Shown: positions 32,106 to 41,890 of the stretch, piece after piece
Layout: each line of letters opens with the position of its first letter
Position numbering within the stretch: position 1 is the first letter of the stretch
DNA from: Cryptomeria japonica
Taxonomy: Eukaryota; Streptophyta; Pinopsida; Cupressales; Cupressaceae
DNA: 60,000 nt
Direction of reading: 5' to 3'
Assembly (NCBI RefSeq): GCF_030272615.1
Contig: NC_081412.1
Location: 25,576,501-25,636,500, forward strand
Notes under the pieces: model-generated
What the model was told of the DNA's origin: nothing
The model's database searches: none
The model's input: the letters and a program-made list of their open reading frames with translations, nothing else
Program-made: the position numbers and the translations under genes

Positions 32106-33219
32106 AGCAGGAGGCTACTTTCCAGGATTTGCAAGAACAACTAAATCAAGATTGGAAGGATGCAAATTTCAAGGGAGACATATCCTTCAAGGATTATGTT
32201 GAATTACGGATGAAATACTCAGGGGGTGGAAGTTGTGGCTACTACAACTATGATATCAAACGGAAGGTTGGTAAGATTAATTTGTCATCCTTTGAGGGGA
32301 TTAGAGCAACCTTGGTACGAGTTTGGGTACAAAAAGCAGATACCTACTTCCAGCTCAACCCGATGCTTGAAGATGAAGCTATCAAATTTGCAACACTTCA
32401 CCTGGAAGGAGTCGCTCACGAATGTTGGCATCATGGAATGGTCACCCTCGGCCATGATCAAATAACTTCATATGCCAAATTCACAGAGAGGCTTATAGAC
32501 TGTTTTGATGGAAAGGACCCAAAATGCAACTTCAAGGAACTGCCTTGTGGACTATTACATTGCAGAATTCCAAAGACAGTTCGTGTTGGTAACAAATATT
32601 TCGGAGAGGAGATTGGTGGTTCTAATCATGGACAAATTGATGGAACCACTGAAGGGTTGGGTAAAAGGGTTCAATCCCAACACACTCTATGAAGGAATTA
32701 AGAAGGCGCGTGACATGGCGACCTCATCTTCTTCCTCCAAGATATCTACGAGAGGAGATTGGTGGTTCTAATCATGGACAGATTAATGGAACCATTGAAG
32801 GGTTGGGTAAAAGGGTTCAATCCCAACACAGTTTCTGAAGTGATTACGAAGGCGCGTGACATGGCGACCTCATCTTTTTCCTCCAAGAGTTACTTGCATG
32901 ACAAAACACCCCTATCCCTGAAGAAACCATCATTAGATGAAGCCACAAGGTAGGAACTCAGGAGAAGGAAACTCTGCTTTACTTGCAAGGAGCCGTGGGG
33001 ACTAGGGCATCGATGCTTAGCCATTGGAGTGGTGTCAGACAACGAAGAAGAGAATGAGGAAGATGGTCAGCAAAGCATGGGGGATGCTAAACAAAACATA
33101 GATCGTGTAGGGAGAATTTCCACACTGGTCTGTATAGGAAGTGCCATTGCCGCTTTGACAAACACTCTAGAGTGCAATGTGTTTCGGGTTCACGGTACAC
33201 TCCAAGAGCAATGGGTCAT
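32106..33219 (+). pseudogene. E3 gag (5' part of split gag-protease)
   Basis: Frame reads EATFQDLQEQLNQDWKDA, then the Gag domain WVQKADTYFQLNPMLEDEAI and HLEGVAHECWHHGMVTLGHD (Cys where relatives have the first Trp of EWW). A frameshift near 32545 moves to DYYIAEFQRQFVLVTNISER and LMEPLKGWVKGFNP. A 146-bp tandem duplication repeats this last block. After a stop near 32951 a zinc knuckle follows, LCFTCKEPWGLGHRC, an acidic stretch, and VHGTLQEQWVI, where E4 interrupts the protease. The upstream ATG at 32073 is out of frame with Gag. Non-functional. Confidence 0.9.
32604..32895 (+). repeat. 146-bp tandem duplication in E3 gag
   Basis: GAGAGGAGATTGGTGGTTCT begins at 32604 and 32750. Being 146 bp it shifts the frame. 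Copies differ at about a dozen sites. Confidence 0.92.
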
Positions 33220-34329
33220 TGTAAAATTCCCTACTATGGACTGTTTCCAAAGAGCAGTTTGTACAAAGATACAGTTTTACTTATTGACAGTTGAAACGCC
33301 CCTGAACTTAATTAAACAATGTGACGCGCATAGCCCCAAACTTCACTTCATATTTTATTCAATTTTCAAAGTATGGTACAGACTTTCAAAGAGAGTTTAT
33401 ATGGAGCACCTGTAGATTATCCGCAATAATTAGTGTTCCCTGTGTTGCATGTTGTCAGCGGCTTCAGCGTCAACACTTACCGAATGTAGTTTTCGGCGTG
33501 TTGCACTTCCATCCCAGTGTCCACTCATCACGCAGGGACATGTAACATCATGCACCCGATATTGGGTTTTTCCATTCACTATGGTTTACAAGATGCGCAG
33601 CTTCTACCGTTGGCTCCGTTAGAGGGTGTTCATGTGCCGACTGTATCTTCCACCTCTAGTTTCCAAGGCCCCCACGGTAATGCACAAGAATTCTTATCAC
33701 CCTGCAAAATCTCTGCATACATAGCAATGACAAATTAGACAATGTGCGGAATGCCTGAAATGCACGATAATGTCCAGAATTGCGTCCCTTTTTACCAAGG
33801 ATGACTGAATACTTGGCAACGCGCAGATAGAGTTCCCCGATAAGGCACTGGTTTCTTTCACGGCAATCACCGTTTGCACAGACTTTGTGGTCTTTCTTCA
33901 ATAATGAAGGGCGTTTCTGCGTGTGATGCTTGTTCTCATTTACCTCCGATGCCGACTTCCCTTACGAACGGTGTGATAGGAAATACACCTCCGTGAACCA
34001 ACTCTTCAGTTCCAATAGGCCAGAGCAAGCTGGCGAAAGCAAATATCTTCCTCTGTTGATATCCCGTAGATCATCAACTTTCGTTGGGTTATTTTCATCA
34101 ATCAAAATCTGTTCCTCCTATCGTGAGACCATCTTTTATTCACAAAAATTAGTTGAATTCCCGTAATAGTTAGGAATTCCCTTACTAGTTAGACTAATTA
34201 CGGCTAACAAAAATACTTAACTTATAAATATTTATTATTTATATCAGTGAATGGGAACTTAATATAAAATAATTAATATTCTATACTTACGTGATCACTT
34301 ATTAGGGAAACTTATTAGGGGACATGGCA
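33220..34329 (-). repeat. E4 3' LTR
   Basis: In element sense TGCCATGTCCCC...GAATTTTACA. Short frames inside recur in the other LTR and are not genes. Confidence 0.95.
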
Positions 34330-36313
34330 GTCTCCCCCACCCCATGTTGCTTGCCCTCAAGCAACTCCAAAACCCTCTCATTTTCCGAAGTGGCATCATC
34401 CTGAGGCAGATTTTTCCATTTGATAAGATATTCCCTGATAGTCCTATTCTGCAGTTTCCTGTCCCGTGTTTCCAAGATTACTTCGAGTATCGTTTCAAGT
34501 TTCCCTTCGTCAGACAAGGGAGGTAAGACTTCGGATACTAACACCTGCTGGCCCAAAGCTTTCTTGAGACTAGATACATGAAATACATTATGTATTTTGC
34601 TATCTAACGGTAAAGCAAGTTCATAGGCCACTGTACTAACCTTCCGTACTATCTGATAGGGACCATAAAACCGAGGCTTTCGTTTTTCGGATCCACTACG
34701 TTTGATAGAAGATTGCCGGTAAGGTTGCAACCTGAGAAACACCAAATCGCCCACGTCGAACTGACGTTCAACTCGGTTTTTATCTGCATAGATTTTCTGT
34801 TGATTCTGAGCACATTGCAAATTCTCCTTAAGAGATGACAAAATATCTTGACTTTCTTGAATCCAATCACGAGTTATAGGTACATTGCTTTGTTCAAAAG
34901 CAAGGTCAAGAAAAGAAAGTACATCATAGCCATATAATGCTTTGAAAGGAGACATACCAATTGACATGTGAAAGGTAGTATTATAACAATATCCACCCAA
35001 ATATAACCAACCGACCCAAGCTTTTCGATGACCGCCTACATAGTTACGAAGATAACCTTCAATCCACTCACTATTTCGGTCTGCCCATCGGTTTGCGGAT
35101 GATAACTAGTGCTATGATTCAACTCGGTACCTGTCAATCTGAAAAGTTCCCCCCAAAATATGCTAAAAAATCTGCTATCTCTATCACTGATTATAGTCTT
35201 TGGTAAACCATGTAATCTAAAAACCTCTCTGAAGAATAACTCTGCAATTTGAACCGCTGTAAATTCTGTAGTGATAGGAAAGAAGTGTGCAAATTTAGTT
35301 AATCTATCAACCACGGCAAATATTCAATCTTTACCTTGAGATTTTGGTAAACCTGTGATGAAATCCATGGATATAATTTCCCATTTCTGATTTGGTATAG
35401 GTGGTGGCTGTAGTAAACCGGCAGGATACGTTTGTTCTGCTTTATTTTGCTGACAGGTGGTGCATTCCTTAACGTAGCGTAGGACATCATTTTTTAAGCC
35501 CTTCCAAGTGAACCTTTTTCGTACCTGACGATACGTTTTGAAGTATCCTGGATGCCCTGCTAAAGGAATGTCATGCATAGATTGAAGGATTTTTTCTTTT
35601 AACTTCGATCGTGGAGTTAAATAAATCCTGTCCTTGTAATAGATAATATCATTAACAATTTTATATTTATCATCCTGTATATTACCCTCTAGCAAATCAC
35701 ATGCAAAAGAATCCTTTGAATACTCAACCGCCAATAAAGATTTCCAATCAGCTTTTACAACAGATAAAACATTGATTTCAGGCCTTCTAGATAAAGCATC
35801 GACAACCACATTATTTTTACCTTTTACATATTCAATCTCAAAGTCATAAGCTTGAATTTTACCGATCCACTTCTGTTGCCTGTCATTTAAATCTTTTTGA
35901 CCCAAGAAATATCTTAGACTATTATGGTCCGTTTTCACCACAAATCTGCTACCAACCAAATACTATCTATATTTTGTCAATGCATGCATGATTACCAACA
36001 TTTCTTTATCATAGATGGAATATAATTTCTGAAGTTTATTAAGTTTCCTGCTTTCATAAACTATAGGATGTTTGTTTTGCATTAAAACTGCCCCTATTCC
36101 ATCACCAGAAGCATCACATTCCAACACAGAAGGCCGATTAAAATCTGGAAGAGCAAGTATCGGACAAGAACTCATTACCTCTTTAAGCTTCTTAAATACT
36201 TGCTGAGCTTCCTCATTCCATCTGAATGCTCCCTTTTTGGTAAGATCTGTCAAGGGTGCCCCAAGCTGTGAAAAGCCTTTGACAAAACCTCCTATAATAA
36301 TTGCATAAACCAA
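34302..36313 (-). pseudogene. E4 RNase H, integrase and chromodomain region
   Basis: From 36313: connection and RNase H (LECDASGDGIGAVL, YSIYDKEMLVIMHAL, a TAG near 35962, then KTDHNSLRYFLGQKDL and VVVDALSRRPE). Integrase follows with a zinc-binding region (HDIPLAGHPGYFKTY, CTTCQQNKAEQ) and the core D, D, E positions in MDFITGLP, SDRDSRF and DGQTEIV; a TGA interrupts after GLPKSQGKD near 35323. After a frameshift near 35010 the C-terminal part reads RFYGPYQIVRKVST and a chromodomain (ILETRDRKLQNRTIREYLIK), then LELLEGKQ. The frame ends in or near the LTR. Chromodomains guide insertion to particular chromatin. The reading frame is broken at no fewer than three places here. Confidence 0.93.
34330..34347 (-). 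other. E4 polypurine tract
   Basis: Minus strand ATGGGGTGGGGGAGAC directly before LTR start TGCCATG. Confidence 0.85.
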
Positions 36314-37517
36314 AGAATCCCCTTAGTTCCATAAGGTTTCGAGGTGGTGGCCAATCCAAAATGCCTCTTATCTTTTCTTGATGAACTTGTACCTCTGTTG
36401 CACTGATCATATGCCCTAAATACAAAATTTCAGTCATTCCAAATTCACATTTAGACGCCTTTGCATACAGTGATTGTGATTCCACAATATCCTGAACTTT
36501 ATCAATATGTTTCAAATGCTCTTCCCAAGTTTTGCTATAAATCAATATATCATCAAAAAATACTAGCAAAAATTTTCTCATCTGTTTGTTAAAAATATGA
36601 TTCATACAGGACTGAAATGTTGCCGGAGCATTTGTTAGACCAAACGGCATAACCAAGAATTCATAATGACCGTAATGACAACGAAAAGCAACTTTATGAA
36701 TGTCTTGTTCTCTTAACTTAATGTGGTGATACCCTGATCTCAGATCAATTTTAGAAAAATAAACGGCTCCATACAATTCATCTAACAATTCATTGATTCA
36801 AGGAATCAGATACCTGTTTTTGATTGTTTTCTTGTTAAGAGGTCTGTAATCAATACACATTCGAAGAGTTCCATCCTTCTTTTTGATCAATACTACGGAT
36901 GAAGCAAAAGGACTAGAACTAGGTCTGATATGTCCCATATCCAATAACTCCTTAATGGCCTTTTCTATTTTATCTTTGAATGTTTTAGGGTGTGTGTAAG
37001 GAGTAGTAATTACTGGTTTAGCACCTTCTTCTAATTCAATAGTATGTTCAAAACCGCTATTAGGTGGGACTCCTGGAGGAATATCATTAAAAACCAAATG
37101 ATGTGAATCTAATACTGTTAACAAATCAGCTTGATACGATTTAGATTCAAAATCTGATACCTTGTTGGAGATTAAACATTGTGCTGACCATGCCACATCT
37201 CCATGTCTGAAAATAGCTTCCATTCTTTTCGCACTGACGATCCTGGGCCCACTGTTAGACATACCATGAAGGACTACTTTCTTATCATCAATTTTAAAAG
37301 AGAATTCCATTCTTTTGAAGCTCTGTGTATATTCATCTAGTGTTTCCATCCACTGTATGCCCAAAATAACATTCGGTTCAGCCAGATCAATCACATAGAA
37401 ATCATCCGTAACAGTGTAATTGGCAAGAGTAATATTCAATTTAGGAACTTTATGAGTGCTAGACAAATTAGTTCCACCTGCTAGTCTAACATCAAATCCC
37501 TCATGTTTTTCTGTCTA
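36213..37517 (-). pseudogene. E4 protease C-terminal part and reverse transcriptase
   Basis: The frame is that of gag but a TAG at 37515-37517 separates them. It continues through protease ([14 protein letters not shown]), the linker ([16 protein letters not shown]) and [34 protein letters not shown], a TGA near 36797 in YLIP*INELLDELYG, then [31 protein letters not shown], the catalytic FFDDILIYS and LYLGHMIS. A frameshift near 36290 at GLCNYYRRF ends the frame. Catalytic residues of RT are intact. Confidence 0.93.
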
Positions 37518-38885
37518 CAAACCACGTTTTTCTACGAGTGCTACATCTACAAAATTATGAGTAGAACCACTACCAAGCATAACAATTACACGTTGTCCAT
37601 TCAAAACTCCTCTAACCCTGAAAATATTATAATGTGGGGTTCCTGTCATGGATGCTATGACTCCTCCTCCTTGTTTAGTACCTATTTCTGACTCAGTAAT
37701 CTGTTGTGTTCGTTCTACGTTAGGATCAATATTCTCTTCATCCTCACTGTCAGACATAACCTCAATATAATGAATTTTCCCCTTCCCTAAACATCTGTGT
37801 CTAGGCTGCCAGGCTTCCCTACAATTGAAACATAGTTTTTTCCTTCTGAGCTCTTCTCTTTCTTCTTTATCTAACATGTTTTTAGGGAAATTATCTTTGT
37901 TGAAAGGTTGTTTGTCCTTTTTCGGTTTAGGAGGTGGTCCTTTGTTAAAATATTTTCCTTTTGAAGATGGTTCTAATTCTCTTGCTCTTTTGACAGCTGT
38001 TAGTAAAGTAAGGGGGTTTAAGGATTTAACCCACCCTTTGAGGGAATCAGACAATCCATCTATAAATATCACAATCTTGTGCCTTTCAGAAATTTCAGTG
38101 ACTAAGACTGCCAATTTTTCAAATTCAGAGATATATTGTTCAACAGTTCCAGTTTGCTTAAATTGAGTCAGATCCTTAAGATGTAATTCAGGATCTTTAG
38201 AATCAAACCTATCAATAAGTTTCTCAGTGAACTCAACATAAGTGCCTTTCAAATTATGACCTAAGGTTATTTGTCTGTGATGCCACCATTCATGTTCTAC
38301 ACCATCAAGATGTAACGCAACATATTTAATTGCTTCTTCTTCCAACATAGGATTTAATTGGAAGTATGTATCTAATTTTTGCACCCAAGCCCGAGCAGTT
38401 GTCTTACCTGAACCATCAAAATAAGGAATGGACATTTTTCCAATTTTTCTTTGTAATTCACTATTATTTCCTTTCTGTCCTCTTGGCCTATGTTTCATTC
38501 TGACATCTAAATATTCTCTAAATGTCATTGTTGATCGGAATTCTTCACCGGAATCTAACCAATCCTTATGTATTTCTGCCTGTATTTCTCTTATTGTTGG
38601 TTCATTTTCAGGTGGCTGGTTTCTAGTAGTAAATGTGGGCATAAATGGTCTAGCTGTTCCTGTTCTTTCTGGCTGATTAATGACTGACTGTTCATCTCTA
38701 CCCCCATTATTTCCCCCATTATTTTGATGTTGATTATTTTGCCTTCCATTATTTTGTTTCTGATTTATATTATTGGCCATAAACTGGGTCATCAAATTGG
38801 TCATTCTGTTAACATTATCTTGCATATCCTGCTGACTTCTGATTAATGCAGCCAACAGATCCCTATTGTTATCTGGGTCTCCCAT
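37515..38885 (-). CDS. E4 Gag with start of protease
   Basis: 456 codons from ATG 38885, uninterrupted. N-terminal helical region, a Gln/Asn-rich low-complexity stretch near residues 45-75, Gag domain from about 167 (AWVQKLDTYFQLNPML, HEWWHHRQITLGHN), a CCHC-like knuckle near 354 (LCFNCREAWQPRHRC), an acidic segment and the protease start near 435, which reads VIVMLGSGSTHNFVD. Relatives here have DSG, so the catalytic aspartate is replaced by Gly (GGT for a GAT/GAC codon). Gag would be made and could assemble particles; protease is predicted dead. It stops at the TAG at 37515. Confidence 0.9.
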   Translation of the reverse strand: MGDPDNNRDLLAALIRSQQDMQDNVNRMTNLMTQFMANNINQKQNNGRQNNQHQNNGGNNGGRDEQSVINQPERTGTARPFMPTFTTRNQPPENEPTIREIQAEIHKDWLDSGEEFRSTMTFREYLDVRMKHRPRGQKGNNSELQRKIGKMSIPYFDGSGKTTARAWVQKLDTYFQLNPMLEEEAIKYVALHLDGVEHEWWHHRQITLGHNLKGTYVEFTEKLIDRFDSKDPELHLKDLTQFKQTGTVEQYISEFEKLAVLVTEISERHKIVIFIDGLSDSLKGWVKSLNPLTLLTAVKRARELEPSSKGKYFNKGPPPKPKKDKQPFNKDNFPKNMLDKEEREELRRKKLCFNCREAWQPRHRCLGKGKIHYIEVMSDSEDEENIDPNVERTQQITESEIGTKQGGGVIASMTGTPHYNIFRVRGVLNGQRVIVMLGSGSTHNFVDVALVEKRGL

Positions 38886-39105
38886 GTTGGTTTCAAAGAT
38901 AATTTCTTCGTCAGTTGCTGTGTGGGTATCCTCAATTTCAAACGGAATCTACGTACTACTCTGTGCTAAAGGAGAGTTTGTAAATCTGTTTTGACGGGCC
39001 CTAGTACTTTGAAAATTATAATTTCCTTGGTGCATACTTAGCTGTGCATTAATCGTTTCTGAAAATGTGCATTAAATTTTTCTGAAAATACCCTATGGGC
39101 TGGTA

Positions 39106-39126
39106 GGAATTAAAGCTCTGATACCA
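39106..39126 (-). other. E4 primer-binding site
   Basis: Minus strand TGGTATCAGAGCTTTAATTC one base after the 5' LTR; a long match to the initiator tRNA-Met 3' end type. Confidence 0.92.
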
Positions 39127-39127
39127 T

Positions 39128-40237
39128 TGTAAAATTCCCTACTATGGATTGTTTCCAAAGAGCAGTTTGTACAAAGATACAGTTTTACTTATTGACAGTT
39201 GAAACGCCCCTGAACTTAATTAAACAATGTGACCCGCATAGCCCCAAACTTCACTTCATATTTTATTCAATTTTCAAAGTATGGTACAGACTTTCAAAGA
39301 GAGTTTATATGGAGCACCTGTAGATTATCCGCAATAATTAGTGTTCCCTGTGTTGCATGTTGTCAGCGGCTTCAGCGTCAACACTTACCGAATGTAGTTT
39401 TCGGCGTGTTGCACTTCCATCCCAGTGTCCACTCATCACGCAGGGACATGTAACATCATGCACCCGATATTGGGTTTTTCCATTCACTATGGTTTACAAG
39501 ATGCGCAGCTTCTACCGTTGGCTCCATTAGAGGGTGTTCATGTGCCGACTGTATCTTCCACCTCTAGTTTCCAAGGCCCCCACGGTAATGCACAAGAATT
39601 CTTATCACCCCGCAAAATCTCTGCATACATAGCAATGACAAATTAGACAATGTGCGGAATGCCTGAAATGCACGATAATGTCCAGAATTGCGTCCCTTTT
39701 TACCAAGGATGACTGAATACTTGGCAACGCGTAGATAGAGTTCCCCGATAAGGCACTGGTTTCTTTCACGGCAATCACCGTTTGCACAGACTTTGTGGTC
39801 TTTCTTCAATAATGAAGGGCGTTTCTGCGTGTGATGCTTGTTCTCATTTACCTCCGATGCCGACTTCCCTTACGAACGGTGTGATAGGAAATACACCTCC
39901 GTGAACCAACTCTTCAGTTCCAATAGGCCAGAGCAAGCTGGCGAAAGCAAATATCTTCCTCTGTTGATATCCCGTAGATCATCAACTTTCGTTGGGTTAT
40001 TTTCATCAATCAAAATCTGTTCCTCCTAGCGTGAGCCCATCTTTTATTCACAAAAATTAGTTGAATTCCCGTAATAGTTAGGAATTCCCGTAATAGTTAG
40101 ACTAATTATGGCTAATAAAAATACATAACTTATAAATATTAATTATTTATATCAGTGAATGGGAATTTAATATAAAATAATTAATATTCTATACATATGT
40201 GATCACTTATTAGGGAAACTTATTAGGGGGCATGACA
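39128..40237 (-). repeat. E4 5' LTR
   Basis: In element sense TGTCATGCCCCC...GAATTTTACA, 1110 bp, with TSD GTCAT at its outer end. Confidence 0.95.
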
Positions 40238-40738
40238 GTCATAGTCATGTTGGACAGTGGGGCCATTCTCAACTCTATCAACTCATCACTCGTCACTAGG
40301 AGGGGTTTGCATACAGAGGAGCATGAGAGGTTCGAAGTCAAGGTAGCGGGAGGAAATCTATTGTCATGTAATCATCTGGTTCCACAACTCAGCATCACCA
40401 TGGGAAACTACACAGTGATAGACGATTTCTTTGGGATTGATTTGGATGAATCAAATGTCATCTTTGACATTCAATGGATGGAGACCCTCGACTAGTACAC
40501 ACAAAGCTTCAAGAGGATGGAATTCTCATTCGAAGTGGATGGCAAGAAGGTGGTACTAAGGGGAATGTCCAATGGCCACGTGAGGAAAATTTTGGCCAGA
40601 CGGATGGAGGCAATCTTCAGACATGACGACATCGTCTGGGAGAGTGAACAGATTAGGGAGCATCAGAGTTTGCAATTGCTTGAGGGCAAGCAATTTTTTG
40701 GCCAGGAGGACTGTAATGTCCCCGATATAATTAAATAG
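40238..40738 (+). pseudogene. E3 protease (3' part) fused to pol terminus
   Basis: Continues the frame broken by E4: VMLDSGAILNSINSSLVTRR (active-site DSG intact), [20 protein letters not shown] then TAG, then EFSFEVDGKKVVLRGMSNG and [14 protein letters not shown]. At that point it jumps to EHQSLQLLEGKQFFGQEDC, which corresponds to the extreme end of the E4 pol frame (LELLEGKQ). Everything from RT through chromodomain is deleted. The frame stops inside the 3' LTR. Confidence 0.9.
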
Positions 40739-41470
40739 TCAATTTAAATAATTTATTTTTACAGCCCCGTACTTCATAATATATTTCGAGCCCCTTTTAT
40801 TAATTAGTTAGTTATAAACTTTTTTGGTGTCAGCTTGTTTGTAACCCTTCAGGAAACTTGCTGGAGCCCATATATATGGCCGAGTTAGTCATTGTTGTAG
40901 GTATGTGATTTTGGTATTTTCTTTGTCTGTGCGAATTCCAGTTGGAGTTCAATTGTTAGCCATTTCGGAGGTGGAAGATCCTCCCTACTTGGTATCCGCA
41001 GTTTCGGTGGGAGTAATTCCCCACCCTATTCTGCATTGCTCTTAGTTCAACATTATTGTAATCTGGAGTACCTATCTTTCTCAATCTGAAGTGCTACTAT
41101 TATTTTCTATTGCCGTGGTAATTCTTGCTTCAAAACTATTTTTCGTTCATCAATTCCTCTTGCATGTAAGAATCTCTATCCCGGCGCAATACACCATCTC
41201 CACGGCTTGAACTATATTACTTTCTGGTAATTATATTATCGACGAAGGCAAATATGCAACGGAAGTGTGTGCAGGTGTAAGGCAAGGGGAAGGAGGAGAG
41301 AAGCCATCGTATGGGTGACCCTAGTCACCGTACGATCCCCAAGACACGGGTGACCCCAGTCACCGTACGGCCACCCAACACCGTACAAGTGACTCCTAGT
41401 CACTGTACGGCCACCCAGCCATTGTACGGTAGATGAGCCTTTCGGCACCGTACAGGACCAGAACATTACA
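40712..41470 (+). repeat. E3 3' LTR
   Basis: 759 bp, preceded by the polypurine-like GGCCAGGAGGAC and followed by TSD ATATC. Its CGTACG-bearing end (41290-41460) lacks one unit present in the 5' LTR. Confidence 0.93.
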
Positions 41471-41475
41471 ATATC

Positions 41476-41890
41476 CAAGATATTTATTGCATTCTATCAT
41501 TATTGAATAACATATATTGGATAAAGTTCAAGTAATATATAAGATTGCCATAATAAGTTGTATCAATTGGATAATCGTTGTTAAGTAACATCAATCATCT
41601 TCATTCCAAGTATTTTTGGACCCTTGAAGTCCCTTACAGATGAATTTTTGCAGAAAGAAGTCTCTTTCTATTGATCTAGAGTAAATTGTCTCTTTATTCA
41701 TAAATTATAATATAAGGGGACATTACAATTAGGTATCCAAATAAGGAAGGTTTGTATGATTACATAAGAAAGTTGAGAAAAGAAAAAGAGGAAGAGGTTG
41801 CTAATTCAAAAATCAAGAATCAAAGAGAACAATCAAAACCAAAGTTACAAGACATTGCTATAGAACAGACCATTGAGTGGGGACATTACA
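41476..41890 (+). other. outer LTR 3' segment
   Basis: Non-coding. Contains two GGGGACATTACA sites (41716-41727 and 41879-41890). ATTAGGTATCCAA after the first is only weakly like a primer-binding site. Confidence 0.5.

Larger units (their letters stand above)
33220..40237 (-). mobile_element. E4: full-length chromovirus (gypsy), decayed coding region
   Basis: LTRs 39128-40237 (5') and 33220-34329 (3'), each 1110 bp with about 18 substitutions and no indel by eye (about 98% identical). TSD GTCAT at 33215-33219 and 40238-40242 is perfect. PBS and G-rich polypurine tract present. Domain order Gag, protease, RT, RNase H, integrase, chromodomain is complete, so it was an autonomous type, but stops, frameshifts and a protease active-site change disable it. 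It landed in the protease codons of E3. Confidence 0.96.
29876..41470 (+). mobile_element. E3: gypsy element with large internal deletion, host of E4
   Basis: LTRs 29876-30650 (775 bp) and 40712-41470 (759 bp), TGTAATGTCCCC...ACATTACA. TSD ATATC at 29871-29875 and 41471-41475 is perfect. Without E4 the element is about 4.6 kb. It has PBS, a long leader, a damaged gag, a protease cut in two by E4, and then only the last residues of pol before the polypurine tract. RT, RNase H and integrase are missing. By Gag similarity it belongs to the same chromovirus-like group as E0 and E4. Confidence 0.93.
17849..41890 (+). mobile_element. outer LTR-like host sequence of the nested stack
   Basis: Starts TGTAATGTCCCC at 17849; GGGGACATTACA occurs at 41716-41727 and again at 41879-41890. 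Taking the second end, flanks are GAAGA (17844-17848) and AAAGA (41891-41895), 4 of 5. Pieces 17849-18824, 23882-23922, 29102-29875 and 41476-41890 rejoin to about 2.2 kb once E1, E2 and E3 and one TSD copy of each are removed. No PBS or coding region adjoins it, so a solo LTR is the simplest reading. The nesting of E1-E3 is certain from their own TSDs; the identity of the outer layer is less so. Confidence 0.6.

Noticed and set aside
41716-41745. Primer-binding site after the first GGGGACATTACA
   Set aside because: ATTAGGTATCCAAA departs from TGGTATCAGAGC at key positions and no gag follows.
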